A stretch of DNA of 64,000 bases from Flavobacterium anhuiense (GTDB taxonomy: Bacteria; Bacteroidota; Bacteroidia; Flavobacteriales; Flavobacteriaceae), in NCBI RefSeq assembly GCF_900101855.1, contig NZ_FMVC01000003.1:394902-458901 (forward strand). The letters are read 5' to 3'. This document shows positions 17,826 to 25,974 of the stretch, piece after piece. Every line of letters begins with the position of its first letter. The stretch's first letter is position 1. Under the pieces are notes generated by a model. That model was not told the DNA's origin. It did no database searches and saw only the letters and a program-made list of their open reading frames with translations. Both the position numbers and the translations under genes were made by a program.

Positions 17826-18203
17826 CTATACTGTATAGAGAGGAGGATGAAAAGTAAGATTAGAAGCCCCGATAGGTTTCTTTTCAAATAAAATTGAAGT
17901 ATTCTCTTTTGATTCGATAACTGGAATTGTACTAAAATTAATTTCAGCAGTATTTTGAACGTATACAAGCTCTAATTTATCTTTTAGGCTATCCTGCATT
18001 TTTCGTTCGTTATCAGAATATTTTTTAATGCTTTTTTGAAGTTCGCAACGACCATTACAGCTATTAAAAGCTTGTTTGCGTTGCACACAGATGGTTTTTG
18101 CAATTTCTTTTTGATTGATTTTAAAAGAAGCATAAACGAACAAGCTGCCAAAAGATGGCGACAGTATTAAAATAGAAAGCGCTATGATGATTACTCTTTT
18201 CAA
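17826..18203 (-). CDS. Small membrane-anchored CxGxC protein (paralogue)
   Basis: 125 residues from a TTG start at 18203. This start is preferred because it gives exactly 26 residues before FKINQK, the same as the paralogue at 14054-14422 before FKLNQK, and because a -7 promoter box lies just upstream. A hydrophobic N-terminal segment is followed by ICVQRKQAFNSCNGRCELQKSIKKY, given here as the CV...C-x-G-x-C-x-L-x-K family pattern. Likely anchored in the inner membrane with the Cys motif outside. It is 313 bp upstream of the copper cluster on the same strand and is probably functionally linked. Confidence 0.7.
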   Translation of the reverse strand: MKRVIIIALSILILSPSFGSLFVYASFKINQKEIAKTICVQRKQAFNSCNGRCELQKSIKKYSDNERKMQDSLKDKLELVYVQNTAEINFSTIPVIESKENTSILFEKKPIGASNLTFHPPLYTV

Positions 18204-18224
18204 TGCTTGTTCAATAGTTGCTGG

Positions 18225-18232
18225 CAAAAGTA
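18225..18232 (-). promoter_or_regulatory. -7 promoter box for the CxGxC paralogue
   Basis: TACTTTTG on the minus strand matches TAnnTTTG. It overlaps an alternative upstream TTG start, which is therefore unlikely. No TTG at the -33 distance, so the promoter may be weak or activator-dependent. Confidence 0.45.
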
Positions 18233-18517
18233 CATACTATTTTGTATTTATTTTAAAGATTTCTTCATTTTTTATTGGATAATAACTAATCAATTGCATT
18301 TGCAAAAAGCGAACTCCTCATCAATTAACGAAATATCGCAAATAAAAAACTTTCTCTTTTCGATAAAGCCTTTAAAATAAAGCCATTGTAAATAAGGCAC
18401 GTTAATTGGCTACTGTCTGGCATAATTTCCAAATATAAAATGAATAATATGAAAATTAAGCAAACATCCTTCTTTCAGCATGCCCCACCACGTATTCAAC
18501 ACAAAAATTTTCACTTC

Positions 18518-18562
18518 TTAATCTAGATTAACCGATAGGCCTTTCAATCTGCAATACATTTG
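18518..18562 (+). promoter_or_regulatory. Palindromic operator plus -7 box (copy A)
   Basis: The perfect palindrome TTAATCTAGATTAA (18518-18531) lies 23 nt before TACATTTG (18555-18562), a TAnnTTTG -7 box. There is no TTG at the -33 position. The 5-4-5 palindrome TTAAT-N4-ATTAA, centred about 30 bp before the -7 box, fits Crp/Fnr-type class II activation. The same palindrome and spacing occur before the VOC gene at 26506-26550. The rest of the 18228-18675 gap is AT-rich with no ORF. Confidence 0.65.
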
Positions 18563-18675
18563 CAGTGTAATCATAACAAAACAAAATACAATACCACTTA
18601 TAAGTTCAAAATTTAAACCTATAAATCAATTTAAATTAAAAATATAAACAAATATTAATCTTAAAATCAAAAACC

Positions 18676-19491
18676 ATGAGCACATTTACAGTAAAAGACG
18701 GAACAGAAATTTATTACAAAGATTGGGGAACAGGACAGCCAATTGTTTTTCATCACGGATGGCCTTTATCAAGCGATGATTGGGACGCACAGATGATGTT
18801 TTTTCTTCAAAAAGGATACAGAGTTATTGCACACGATCGCCGCGGTCATGGACGTTCAAGCCAGACTTCTATAGGAAATAACATGGAAACTTACGCATCA
18901 GACATTGCTCAATTAGTTGAGGCTCTTGACTTAAAAGATGCAATTCACGTTGGTCACTCAACAGGAGGCGGTGAAGTAATTCGTTATGCTGCAAAATACG
19001 GAAAAGGGCGTATCTCAAAAGCAGTAATCATTAGCGCTGTACCGCCAATTATGGTTCAAAGCGAATCGAACCCTGAAGGTGTGCCTTTGTCTGTTTTTGA
19101 TGAAATCAGAAAAGGAACGGGTTTTACCAGATCACAATATTTTTATGATTTCCCTATTCCTTTTTACGGATGGAATCGCGAAGGTCAAACCGTTCAAGAA
19201 GGAATTAAGCAAAATTGGTGGCGTCAAGGAATGATGGGCTCTGTATTATCTCATTATGAAGGAATTAAAGCTTTCTCTGAAACTGATTTTACAGAAGATC
19301 TTAAAAGTTTGGATATTCCGGTTCTTGTGTTGCACGGAGAAGATGACCAGATCGTTCCTTATCATCAAGCGCCAAAATCAGCAAAACTGCTAAAAAACGG
19401 AAAATTGATTTCTTACCCAGGATTTCCTCACGGTATGCCAACCACAGAAGCAGAAACGATCAATAATGATATTCTAGCTTTCATAAAATAA
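18676..19491 (+). CDS. Alpha/beta hydrolase, non-heme haloperoxidase/arylesterase type
   Basis: 271 residues, cytoplasmic, full length for the family. FHHGWP forms the oxyanion loop, GHSTGGGE carries the nucleophile Ser (the GHSTGGG form is typical of cofactor-free haloperoxidases/esterases), VLHGEDDQIVP supplies the acid and GFPHGMP the His. It hydrolyses esters, and related enzymes can perhydrolyse carboxylic acids with peroxide. It is transcribed from an activator-type promoter, followed by a stable hairpin and then more detoxification genes. Confidence 0.95.
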   Translation: MSTFTVKDGTEIYYKDWGTGQPIVFHHGWPLSSDDWDAQMMFFLQKGYRVIAHDRRGHGRSSQTSIGNNMETYASDIAQLVEALDLKDAIHVGHSTGGGEVIRYAAKYGKGRISKAVIISAVPPIMVQSESNPEGVPLSVFDEIRKGTGFTRSQYFYDFPIPFYGWNREGQTVQEGIKQNWWRQGMMGSVLSHYEGIKAFSETDFTEDLKSLDIPVLVLHGEDDQIVPYHQAPKSAKLLKNGKLISYPGFPHGMPTTEAETINNDILAFIK

Positions 19492-19503
19492 CTCTTAAAA
19501 CCT

Positions 19504-19534
19504 AACTGTCTGCAAAGAAGTTTTGCAGACAGTT
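19504..19534 (+). terminator. Stable hairpin, probable terminator
   Basis: A 13-bp perfect stem AACTGTCTGCAAA / TTTGCAGACAGTT with a 5-nt loop, 12 bp after the hydrolase stop. The T-tract after it is short (TTTAAATC), so read-through to the next gene is possible. Confidence 0.65.
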
Positions 19535-19550
19535 TAAATCTCTCCAAGCT

Positions 19551-19868
19551 ATGAGTTCATTACAACAACCTTATTTTGAAACCGTTACCGAAGCTTTACA
19601 ATGGCTAAATGTACAAGGTTTTACAGAAAACTTCAATCTTGATGTAGATTGCATCAGATGCAATACAAACACGCTTAGAATGTCTCCAGAAGAGTTCAAA
19701 ATCGAATATTTATTTCGCTTCGAAGGTGATACTGATCCCGGTGATGAAGATATTGTATACGGCATAATCTCTGACATTTACAATGTAAAAGGTGTTTTAA
19801 CCAGCGCTTTTGGAATTTATGCAGATTCAGTTTCTGCTGAAATGATTAAAAAACTTTCTACACATTAA
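19551..19868 (+). CDS. Conserved small protein (often mislabelled phosphoribosylpyrophosphate synthetase)
   Basis: 105 residues, no signal peptide. The pattern (TVTEALQWLNVQGFTENF, LDVDCIRC, MSPEEFKIEYLFRFEGDTDPGD, VYGIISD, GVYAD-like GIYADSVSAEMIKKL) matches a short Bacteroidota family, commonly annotated as a phosphoribosylpyrophosphate synthetase although it is far too short and lacks its motifs. Function unknown. A CxxC at 34-37 (CIRC) is conserved in the relatives I recall and might bind metal or be redox active. It sits between two hydrolase genes of the detoxification set. Confidence 0.8.
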   Translation: MSSLQQPYFETVTEALQWLNVQGFTENFNLDVDCIRCNTNTLRMSPEEFKIEYLFRFEGDTDPGDEDIVYGIISDIYNVKGVLTSAFGIYADSVSAEMIKKLSTH

Positions 19869-19898
19869 TATCAAAATAACAGCATATCGTAAGAATAA

Positions 19899-19908
19899 CG
19901 ATATATCG
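19899..19908. promoter_or_regulatory. CGATATATCG palindrome upstream of cysteine hydrolase
   Basis: A 10-bp palindrome with a partial second copy (ATATCGT at 19884-19890), 61 bp before the cysteine hydrolase start. The same core, extended to CACGATATATCGTG, occurs at 26379-26392 upstream of the VOC gene. Possibly a shared operator; evidence is only the repetition. Confidence 0.35.
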
Positions 19909-19969
19909 CTAGTTCTCTCGGAAATTAAATACTCTATTTACTAATTATAAAATCTAAAAAATAAACATC

Positions 19970-20602
19970 ATGAAACCATCATCTAACTTATTGACACCAG
20001 ACAATCACGCCTTAGTATTAATCGATTTTGAAGGACAAATGGCTTTTGCAACAAGCAATCTTCCTGTACACGAATTGCGTACAAATGTGGCAATCGTTTC
20101 TGGAGCATCAAAAATCTTTAATGTGTCAACAGTGGTAACTACAGTTGCAGAAGAAAGCTTCTCGGGTCCTGTTTTCCCTGAAGTTGAAGAATTTTATCCA
20201 ATCTCTACTTCTGGATATATTGATAGAACAACAATGAATACTTGGGAAGACGAAAATGCCTATAAAGCTATTGTAGCAAAAAATAAAAAGAAAATAGTTC
20301 TTGCTGGATTATGGACAAGCGTTTGTATTGTTGGGCCTGCATTGTCGGCTATTGAAGAGGGATACGAGGTTTACATTATTACAGATGCTTGTGGTGACGT
20401 AAGCAAAGAAGCTCATGAGCGTGCCGTACAGAGAATGGTACAAGCTGGTGCAATTCCTATAACTTCTATCCAATATTTATTAGAACTTCAAAGAGACTGG
20501 GCGCGAGAAGCTACTTATGGTCCTGTAACTTCTTTAATGAAAAAATATGGCGGTTCTTATGGAATAGGCATTCAATATGCACATACTATGTTGAAACACT
20601 AA
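19970..20602 (+). CDS. Isochorismatase-family cysteine hydrolase, YcaC-like
   Basis: 210 residues. Catalytic Asp in VLIDFEGQMAF, nucleophile Cys in AGLWTSVCIVGPALSAIEEGY and the following YIITDACGDVS are the signature of the YcaC-type branch of cysteine hydrolases. A Lys in the middle completes the triad. YcaC-type proteins assemble into rings of multiple subunits; their natural substrate is not settled. It precedes the amidohydrolase and DoxX genes in the same direction (60-bp and 10-bp gaps) and may be co-transcribed with them. Confidence 0.93.
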   Translation: MKPSSNLLTPDNHALVLIDFEGQMAFATSNLPVHELRTNVAIVSGASKIFNVSTVVTTVAEESFSGPVFPEVEEFYPISTSGYIDRTTMNTWEDENAYKAIVAKNKKKIVLAGLWTSVCIVGPALSAIEEGYEVYIITDACGDVSKEAHERAVQRMVQAGAIPITSIQYLLELQRDWAREATYGPVTSLMKKYGGSYGIGIQYAHTMLKH

Positions 20603-20662
20603 TCTAAAGAGTTCATTTAAACCTATATACCTATCCGAGGCTCTACTCTAAATAATTTAATT

Positions 20663-22549
20663 ATGAAAGCAGATTTAATTTTATTCAACGGAAAAATTCA
20701 TAGTTTCAATCCAGAAACTCCAAATATAACAGCAGTCGCGATTAAAAACGGAAAATTTATTGGCGTTGGAAATGACAGCGATATCATGCAGTTTGCTTCT
20801 GAAGAAACCAAAATAATCGACCTTCAGAATAAGAGAGCTGTTCCAGGAATCAACGATTCGCACATTCACCTTATTCGTGGCGGATTAAACTATAATTTAG
20901 AATTACGCTGGGATGGAGTTCCGTCTCTAGCCGATGCGCTTCGAATGCTAAAAGAGCAAGTTGATCGCACTCCAAATCCGCAATGGGTACGTGTAGTGGG
21001 CGGTTGGTCTGAATTTCAATTTGCTGAACGCAGAATGCCAACTTTAGAAGAAATCAACGCTATTGCGCCAGATACTCCTGTTTTTATTCTGCATTTGTAC
21101 GATAGAGCGATTATGAACAGAGCGGCACTGAGAGCTGTTGGATATAACAAAAATACGCCTGCGCCTCCAGGCGGACATATTGAGCGTGACTCAAACGGAG
21201 AGCCAACAGGACTTATTATTGCAACGCCAAATGCGATGATTTTGTATTCAACTTTGGCTAAAGGCCCTACTCTTTCTTATGAGCATCAGCTTAACTCGAC
21301 ACGTCATTTTATGAAAGAATTAAATCGTTTCGGAATCACCAGTGTGATCGATGCTGGCGGCGGATTTCAGAATTTTCCAGACGATTATAAAGTGGTGAAT
21401 GAATTGAATGAAAAGAACCAATTGACAGTGCGAATTGCCTACAATCTTTTCACACAAAAGCCAAAACACGAATTTGAAGATTTTTCAGATTGGATTGATA
21501 CCGTAAAATTATATCAGGGAAATGATATGTACCGCCACAATGGCGCTGGTGAAATGTTGGTTTTTTCTGCTGCTGATTTTGAAGATTTTCTACAGCCAAG
21601 ACCTGATCTTCCAGAAAACATGGAAGCCGAATTAGAAAAAGTGGTTCGTCTTCTGGTAGAAAACCGCTGGCCGTTTAGACTGCATGCGACTTACAACGAA
21701 AGCATTACCAGATTCTTAAATGTATTTGAAAAAATCAACCAAGATATTCCTTTCAACGGACTTCCGTGGATTTTTGACCACGCAGAAACTATTGATGAAA
21801 GAAACATCGAACGTGTAAAAGCTTTAGGAGGCGGAATTGCTGTTCAAAGCAGAATGGCTTATCAAGGAGAATATTTCACAGATCGTTACGGAACTAAAGC
21901 TGCAGAAAACACACCTCCAATCAAAAAAATGATCGAAATGGAAGTTCCTGTTGGCGCAGGTTCGGACGCCACAAGAGTAAGCAGTTACAATCCGTGGGTT
22001 TCCATGTATTGGATGACGGTTGGAAAAACTGTTGGTGGCTTGCAATTGTACAATGAAACCAGATTGAACAGACAAACGGCTTTGGAATTGTACACCAGAG
22101 GAAGCGCTTGGTTCTCGCAAGAACAAACAAAAAAAGGAGATATTAAAGTTGGAATGTTTGCCGATTTAGTGGTTTTAGACCGAGATTATTTTACAATTGA
22201 CGACGAAGACATTAAAAAAATCGAAGCTGACTTGACCATTGTAGACGGAAAAATTGTGTATGCAAACGGAGATTTTTCTTCTTTCTCCCCTCCTCACATT
22301 CCGATTCTGCCAGATTGGTCACCAACAAATATTTATAACGGATATCCTGTAAGGAGCGGTTTGCAAAGTGCAATTGAAAAAAATGCAAAAGCCGATGCAA
22401 AACCAAAACTAACTTCGCAGATTCATAGCTGCAGCGGAAGTTGCGATGTTCATTTACACAATCACAACGCTGCCCGATTGAGCAATGTTCCTGTTAATAA
22501 TTATAATGCATTCTGGGGAGCTTTGGGCTGTTCTTGTTTTGCTTTTTAA
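20663..22549 (+). CDS. Metal-dependent amidohydrolase, YtcJ-like
   Basis: 628 residues. Composite-domain start (DLILFNGKIHSFNPETPNI), then the metal-binding HIH of NDSHIHLIRGG, His of RLHATYNES, FDHAETID, and Asp of GAGSDATRVSSYNPW, then the closing KVGMFADLVVLDRDYF: the full Amidohydro_3/YtcJ pattern. It would hydrolyse an amide or related bond; the substrate is unknown. The last ~40 residues form an unusual extension rich in Cys and His (HSCSGSCDVHLHNHN...GCSCFAF), which may bind an extra metal. Probably one operon with the DoxX gene 10 bp downstream. Confidence 0.93.
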   Translation: MKADLILFNGKIHSFNPETPNITAVAIKNGKFIGVGNDSDIMQFASEETKIIDLQNKRAVPGINDSHIHLIRGGLNYNLELRWDGVPSLADALRMLKEQVDRTPNPQWVRVVGGWSEFQFAERRMPTLEEINAIAPDTPVFILHLYDRAIMNRAALRAVGYNKNTPAPPGGHIERDSNGEPTGLIIATPNAMILYSTLAKGPTLSYEHQLNSTRHFMKELNRFGITSVIDAGGGFQNFPDDYKVVNELNEKNQLTVRIAYNLFTQKPKHEFEDFSDWIDTVKLYQGNDMYRHNGAGEMLVFSAADFEDFLQPRPDLPENMEAELEKVVRLLVENRWPFRLHATYNESITRFLNVFEKINQDIPFNGLPWIFDHAETIDERNIERVKALGGGIAVQSRMAYQGEYFTDRYGTKAAENTPPIKKMIEMEVPVGAGSDATRVSSYNPWVSMYWMTVGKTVGGLQLYNETRLNRQTALELYTRGSAWFSQEQTKKGDIKVGMFADLVVLDRDYFTIDDEDIKKIEADLTIVDGKIVYANGDFSSFSPPHIPILPDWSPTNIYNGYPVRSGLQSAIEKNAKADAKPKLTSQIHSCSGSCDVHLHNHNAARLSNVPVNNYNAFWGALGCSCFAF

Positions 22550-22559
22550 ATCTCAAAAA

Positions 22560-22994
22560 ATGATTGATATTATAAAACAAATCCTGTATTCCGATTTAGG
22601 GACATCATTCAACAATGCAGCTCTTTTAGCTTTTAGAGTTCTGCTTGCCATTGAATTATTCAGAGTACACGGAATGAAAAAATTTAGAGTCGAAAACGGA
22701 CAAAAAGAACATGTTCCAAATCCGCTGCATCTGCCAGAAAAACTAAACGGTTTGGTAGCAACATTTTCAGATACTGTCATCCCGTTTTTCATCATTCTAG
22801 GGTTTGGAACAAGGCTCGCGGTCTTACCTACAATTGGTGTCACTGCAATTGGCTATTTTGTGGTTCACCGAAACGATTCGCTAGAAGTGCGCGATGTGCC
22901 TTTTATGTACACTTTATCTTTATTACTGCTTCTTGCCCTTGGCGCAGGAACGTATTCACTAGATTACTATTTAGTAACATTATTAAACAATTGA
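22560..22994 (+). CDS. DoxX-family membrane protein
   Basis: 144 residues from the ATG at 22560, 10 bp past the amidohydrolase stop; an upstream in-frame start would overlap that gene and lacks sense. Four hydrophobic helices (around NNAALLAFRVLLAIELF, DTVIPFFIILGFGTRLAVL, IGVTAIGYFVV, YTLSLLLLLALGAGTYSL). DoxX proteins are inner-membrane proteins that in other bacteria take part in thiol and quinone stress responses or sulfur metabolism. The neighbouring VOC dioxygenase-like and carboxylesterase genes fit such a role. Confidence 0.88.
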   Translation: MIDIIKQILYSDLGTSFNNAALLAFRVLLAIELFRVHGMKKFRVENGQKEHVPNPLHLPEKLNGLVATFSDTVIPFFIILGFGTRLAVLPTIGVTAIGYFVVHRNDSLEVRDVPFMYTLSLLLLLALGAGTYSLDYYLVTLLNN

Positions 22995-23010
22995 TTTAAG
23001 CACAAATATT

Positions 23011-23256
23011 TTAACACATAGAAACATAGATTTTTTGGGAGCAAATAAAAGGCGTTTCTCTTTGCATTAATACACATAGCATATTTTATTCTCTCGCAGA
23101 TTAAACAGATTGGGCAGATATTTTCCATTACAAACTTTGTCAAAGTTTAAAACTTTGACAAAGTTCTCACAAAGCGTTAATAAATCTATGTGTTAGAAAC
23201 TAGTTTCTTTCCTCTCCTTTTCAAAACAAAGAGAAAAACTATGTTTCTATGTGTTT
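23011..23256. repeat. Dispersed intergenic repeat, CACATAGAAACATAG family (copy 2)
   Basis: Starts TAACACATAGAAACATAG, has AAAAGGCGTTTCTCTTT inside, and ends CTATGTTTCTATGTGTTT. Its right part (CTATGTGTTAGAAACTAG onward) matches copy 1 closely. An inserted block in the middle carries other short repeats (CTCGCAGATTAAACAGATT, and TTTGTCAAAGTT / AACTTTGACAAAG). It fills the gap between DoxX and Dps; no ORF. Confidence 0.75.
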
Positions 23257-23327
23257 ATTGATTTAGATTCCTCCACAACTCAAAACTCATAACTCATAAT
23301 TAATAACTTATTAAAACCCAATTCAAA

Positions 23328-23801
23328 ATGAAAGCAAACATCGGAATCAAACAAGAAAACATTTCAAAAATCGTAGAGATTTTAACTAAAGTTCTTGCAG
23401 ACGAATTTATACTTTACACCAAAACAAAAAGAGCACATTGGAACGTTGAAGGTCCAGATTTTTACAACAAGCACATTTTCTTCGAACAGCAATATGATGC
23501 CATCGATGAAATTGTGGATACTGTTGCAGAAAGAATTCGTTCTTTAGGCCATTACACTCCAGCTACTTTAAAAGATTTCTTAGCGTTAACACATCTTAGC
23601 GAAGAATTACAAGAGAAAAATGACAGTAATGGTTTTATTAAAGAATTGCTTCTCGATCATGAAAGCATCATTATATATCTGCGAGAAAACATCAATCTTA
23701 TTGCGAATGATCTCCAAGATGCAGGGACAAGCGATTTTATTACAGGTCTTGTAGAAAATCACGAAAAAATGGCGTGGATGCTTCGCGCACATTTAAACTA
23801 A
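23328..23801 (+). CDS. dps: Dps-like ferritin, DNA-protection protein
   Basis: 157 residues, the normal Dps length. The interface ferroxidase site is visible: KRAHWNVEGPDFYNKHIFFEQQYDAIDEIVDTVAER (given in parts) supplies His in RAHWN, Asp/His further on, and the E/D in EQQYDAIDE. Dodecameric Dps oxidises Fe(II) with peroxide, stores iron and protects DNA in oxidative stress. It is followed by a DUF1275 membrane gene 8 bp later. It fits the stress-defence content of the region. Confidence 0.93.
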   Translation: MKANIGIKQENISKIVEILTKVLADEFILYTKTKRAHWNVEGPDFYNKHIFFEQQYDAIDEIVDTVAERIRSLGHYTPATLKDFLALTHLSEELQEKNDSNGFIKELLLDHESIIIYLRENINLIANDLQDAGTSDFITGLVENHEKMAWMLRAHLN

Positions 23802-23809
23802 AAAGAATT

Positions 23810-24481
23810 ATGGAAATAAAACAAAACAATATTTGGTACGTAACCCTGCTTCTAACCATAATAGCAGGGTATTGCGATACCGTAACCTTTGTCGCAGCCG
23901 ATTCGATATTTTCGGCGCATGTTACAGGAAACTTTATCGTATTTGCCTACCAGATTATCAAAGGTTCAGACTTGCATGCTTGGATAAAACTGCTAACTTT
24001 TCCCGTTTTTATTATCGCAGTAATTACAGGGGGAAGAATTGCTTTAAAAGCCAGAAATCGCTACACTATTTTATGTTGGGAAGGGATAATACTGGTTTTA
24101 AGCGGCATTGCATCGTACGCCTTTGGTTATCTGCAAAATTTCGAAGAATGGACGATGTATACCATCGCCATGACAACTGTATTTGCCATGGGACTTCAGA
24201 ATGCTTTTGGAAAACTTTACGCTAAAGAAACGCACGGCCCGACAACTATGATGACAGGAAATGTCACTCAGGCTTCGCTTGACCTGGGAAATCTATTAAA
24301 AAACGGATTTAAAGATGCCGAAGTACTTTTAAGTTTTAAAAAACAATTAGTTACAATAATTGGATTTCTTATCGGTTGTTTTCTTGGTGCCGTTGCAGGA
24401 AAGTTTTTCGGATTAGGAACTTTAATCCTACCGGGAGCTGCTATGATTATTTGCTATTTATACCACCGAGACAGCCAGTAA
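23810..24481 (+). CDS. DUF1275 (YoaK-like) membrane protein
   Basis: 223 residues from the ATG at 23810; the longer frame starts inside the Dps gene. Six or so hydrophobic segments (WYVTLLLTIIAGYCDTVTF, FPVFIIAVITGG, GIILVLSGIASYAFGY, MTTVFAMGLQNAF, LVTIIGFLIGCFLGAVAG, TLILPGAAMIICYLY). The AGYCDTVTF and HVTGNF motifs, MGLQNAFG, and MTGNVTQ are typical of the family. It is an inner-membrane protein of unknown transport or structural role, probably co-transcribed with dps. Confidence 0.88.
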   Translation: MEIKQNNIWYVTLLLTIIAGYCDTVTFVAADSIFSAHVTGNFIVFAYQIIKGSDLHAWIKLLTFPVFIIAVITGGRIALKARNRYTILCWEGIILVLSGIASYAFGYLQNFEEWTMYTIAMTTVFAMGLQNAFGKLYAKETHGPTTMMTGNVTQASLDLGNLLKNGFKDAEVLLSFKKQLVTIIGFLIGCFLGAVAGKFFGLGTLILPGAAMIICYLYHRDSQ

Positions 24482-24600
24482 ACACTCATTTTTGAATTGC
24501 AGTTTGCCAATAATATAGTATCTTTAAAGAATGGTTTTTATCTCTTTTCCTAAAAAAGAAATTGCTGATATAGGAATAAAACAAAATACAACCCAAGAAT

Positions 24601-24891
24601 ATGGAAACAATAAAATTAGAATTAGACGAAAAAAAACATGGTGCTTTTAATCTCTATGTCGACGATAAAAAACTAGGCGAAATGACAGTAAGCATTAAAC
24701 CAGATTTGTTGACGGTTTATCATACTGGAGTTGAACCAGAAGCAGAAGGAAAAGGTTATGCAAAGAAACTTTTAGAAGAAATGGTAGCATACGTTCGCGC
24801 CAATAATTTAAAAGTTTTACCGCTTTGCCCTTATGTTCACGCGCAATTCAAAAGACATCCAGATGAATACGAAGATATTTGGAAGAAGTAA
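24601..24891 (+). CDS. GNAT-like N-acetyltransferase, YjdJ type
   Basis: 96 residues, a short GNAT of the GCN5-related (Gcn5/NAT-SF-1 type) group. VYHTGVEPEAEGKGYAKKLLEEMVAY contains the acetyl-CoA loop (EGKGYAKKL), and PLCPYVHAQFKRHPDEYEDIW is the family C-terminus. The acceptor is unknown. It follows the YoaK gene after 119 bp and precedes a carboxylesterase. Confidence 0.9.
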   Translation: METIKLELDEKKHGAFNLYVDDKKLGEMTVSIKPDLLTVYHTGVEPEAEGKGYAKKLLEEMVAYVRANNLKVLPLCPYVHAQFKRHPDEYEDIWKK

Positions 24892-24920
24892 CGTTGAAAA
24901 GATTAAAGATGAAAGACAAA

Positions 24921-24953
24921 AGACTGGAGATGAAAGACTGGAGATGAAAGACT
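24921..24953. repeat. Tandem 14-bp repeat
   Basis: AGACTGGAGATGAA occurs twice in tandem (24921-24934 and 24935-24948) followed by AGACT. It is embedded in a longer purine-rich run (GATTAAAGATGAAAGAC). Simple-repeat expansion between genes; no coding capacity. Confidence 0.7.
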
Positions 24954-24990
24954 CTTGTCTCTAGGCTTAAAAATTAAAGATTAAAAAACT

Positions 24991-25611
24991 ATGAATACAG
25001 ATATATTAACAGATGGCGTTCCTTTAAATGAAGCCAAAAAAGCCCTCATCATGATTCACGGTCGTGGTGCAAGCGCGCATGATATTCTTTCTATCACCAA
25101 ACATCTTAAAGTAGAAGATTTTGCATTGGTTGCGCCTCAGGCAGAAAACAGAACTTGGTATCCGTATTCTTTTTTGGCACCCCTAAACGAAAATGAACCT
25201 TCATTTTCAAAATCATTAGAAGCTATCCACCAGGTTGTTGTTGCAATTCAGCAAAACGGAATCGAAAAAGAGAATATTTATTTCTTGGGCTTTTCTCAAG
25301 GAGCTTGTCTTGCTTTGGAATTTACAACCCGAAATGCCGCAAAATATGGCGGAATCGTAGCTTTTACAGGTGGGCTAATTGGTGATAAGGTGTATGAAAA
25401 TCATTATTCAGGAAATTTTGAAAATACTCCTGTTTTTATAGGAACAAGCGATCCTGATTTCCACGTTCCTGTAGAAAGAGTGAATGATACAGAAGCGCTT
25501 ATGGAAAAAATGGGTGCTGACGTTACTAAAAAAATCTATCCAAATATGGGACACACCATCAGTCAGGACGAAGTAAATTGTGCAAATGCATTGATTTTCA
25601 ATAAAAAATAA
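24991..25611 (+). CDS. Phospholipase/carboxylesterase-type alpha/beta hydrolase
   Basis: 206 residues, cytoplasmic. MIHGRGASAHD oxyanion region, nucleophile Ser in GFSQGACLALE, acid Asp in GTSDPDFHVP and His in MGHTISQDE. The form resembles the MhqD/YodD group of esterases, which in Bacillus belong to a quinone/electrophile-response regulon. Here too it is near DoxX and a VOC ring-cleavage-type gene. The cupin start overlaps its stop by 1 bp, so both are translated from one mRNA. Confidence 0.93.
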   Translation: MNTDILTDGVPLNEAKKALIMIHGRGASAHDILSITKHLKVEDFALVAPQAENRTWYPYSFLAPLNENEPSFSKSLEAIHQVVVAIQQNGIEKENIYFLGFSQGACLALEFTTRNAAKYGGIVAFTGGLIGDKVYENHYSGNFENTPVFIGTSDPDFHVPVERVNDTEALMEKMGADVTKKIYPNMGHTISQDEVNCANALIFNKK

Positions 25612-25961
25612 TGTTTACTATAACTCGTGTTTACAGCGATGCTAACGGAGAAAGCCATTTTGAAGACTTTCAAGTTCCGTTGAAGAACAATGGAGATATC
25701 GGATTTTTATCTGATGATGAGCCTGTCAAATCTATTGTTTTTAGAGAAGTAAGTCCTTCTTACGATTACGATTTTCATAATGCGCCAGACCGCCAATATA
25801 TAGTATTACTGGAAGGAGGCGTAGAAATCGAAACTTCACTGGGAGAAAAAAGAACATTCTCGACGGGTTCAATTTTATTGGTGGAAGACACTACTGGAAA
25901 AGGCCACAAAACTAAAAATATCGAACCAAAGCTTCGAAAATCAATATTTATAAAATTGTAA
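25611..25961 (+). CDS. Small cupin protein
   Basis: 116 residues with a single cupin barrel: DYDFHNAPDRQYIVLLEGGVEIETSLGE and FSTGSILLVEDTTGKGHKT hold the two cupin motifs, in reduced form; His in DFHNAP and GHKT are potential metal ligands. Function unknown, perhaps a sensor or small dioxygenase-like protein. Translationally coupled to the carboxylesterase. Confidence 0.85.
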   Translation: MFTITRVYSDANGESHFEDFQVPLKNNGDIGFLSDDEPVKSIVFREVSPSYDYDFHNAPDRQYIVLLEGGVEIETSLGEKRTFSTGSILLVEDTTGKGHKTKNIEPKLRKSIFIKL

Positions 25962-25974
25962 TTTAAAAAAGTGC

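Noticed and set aside
23833..24225. Plus-strand frame inside the DUF1275 gene
   Set aside because: The DUF1275 frame has clear TM helices and family motifs; this one has none.
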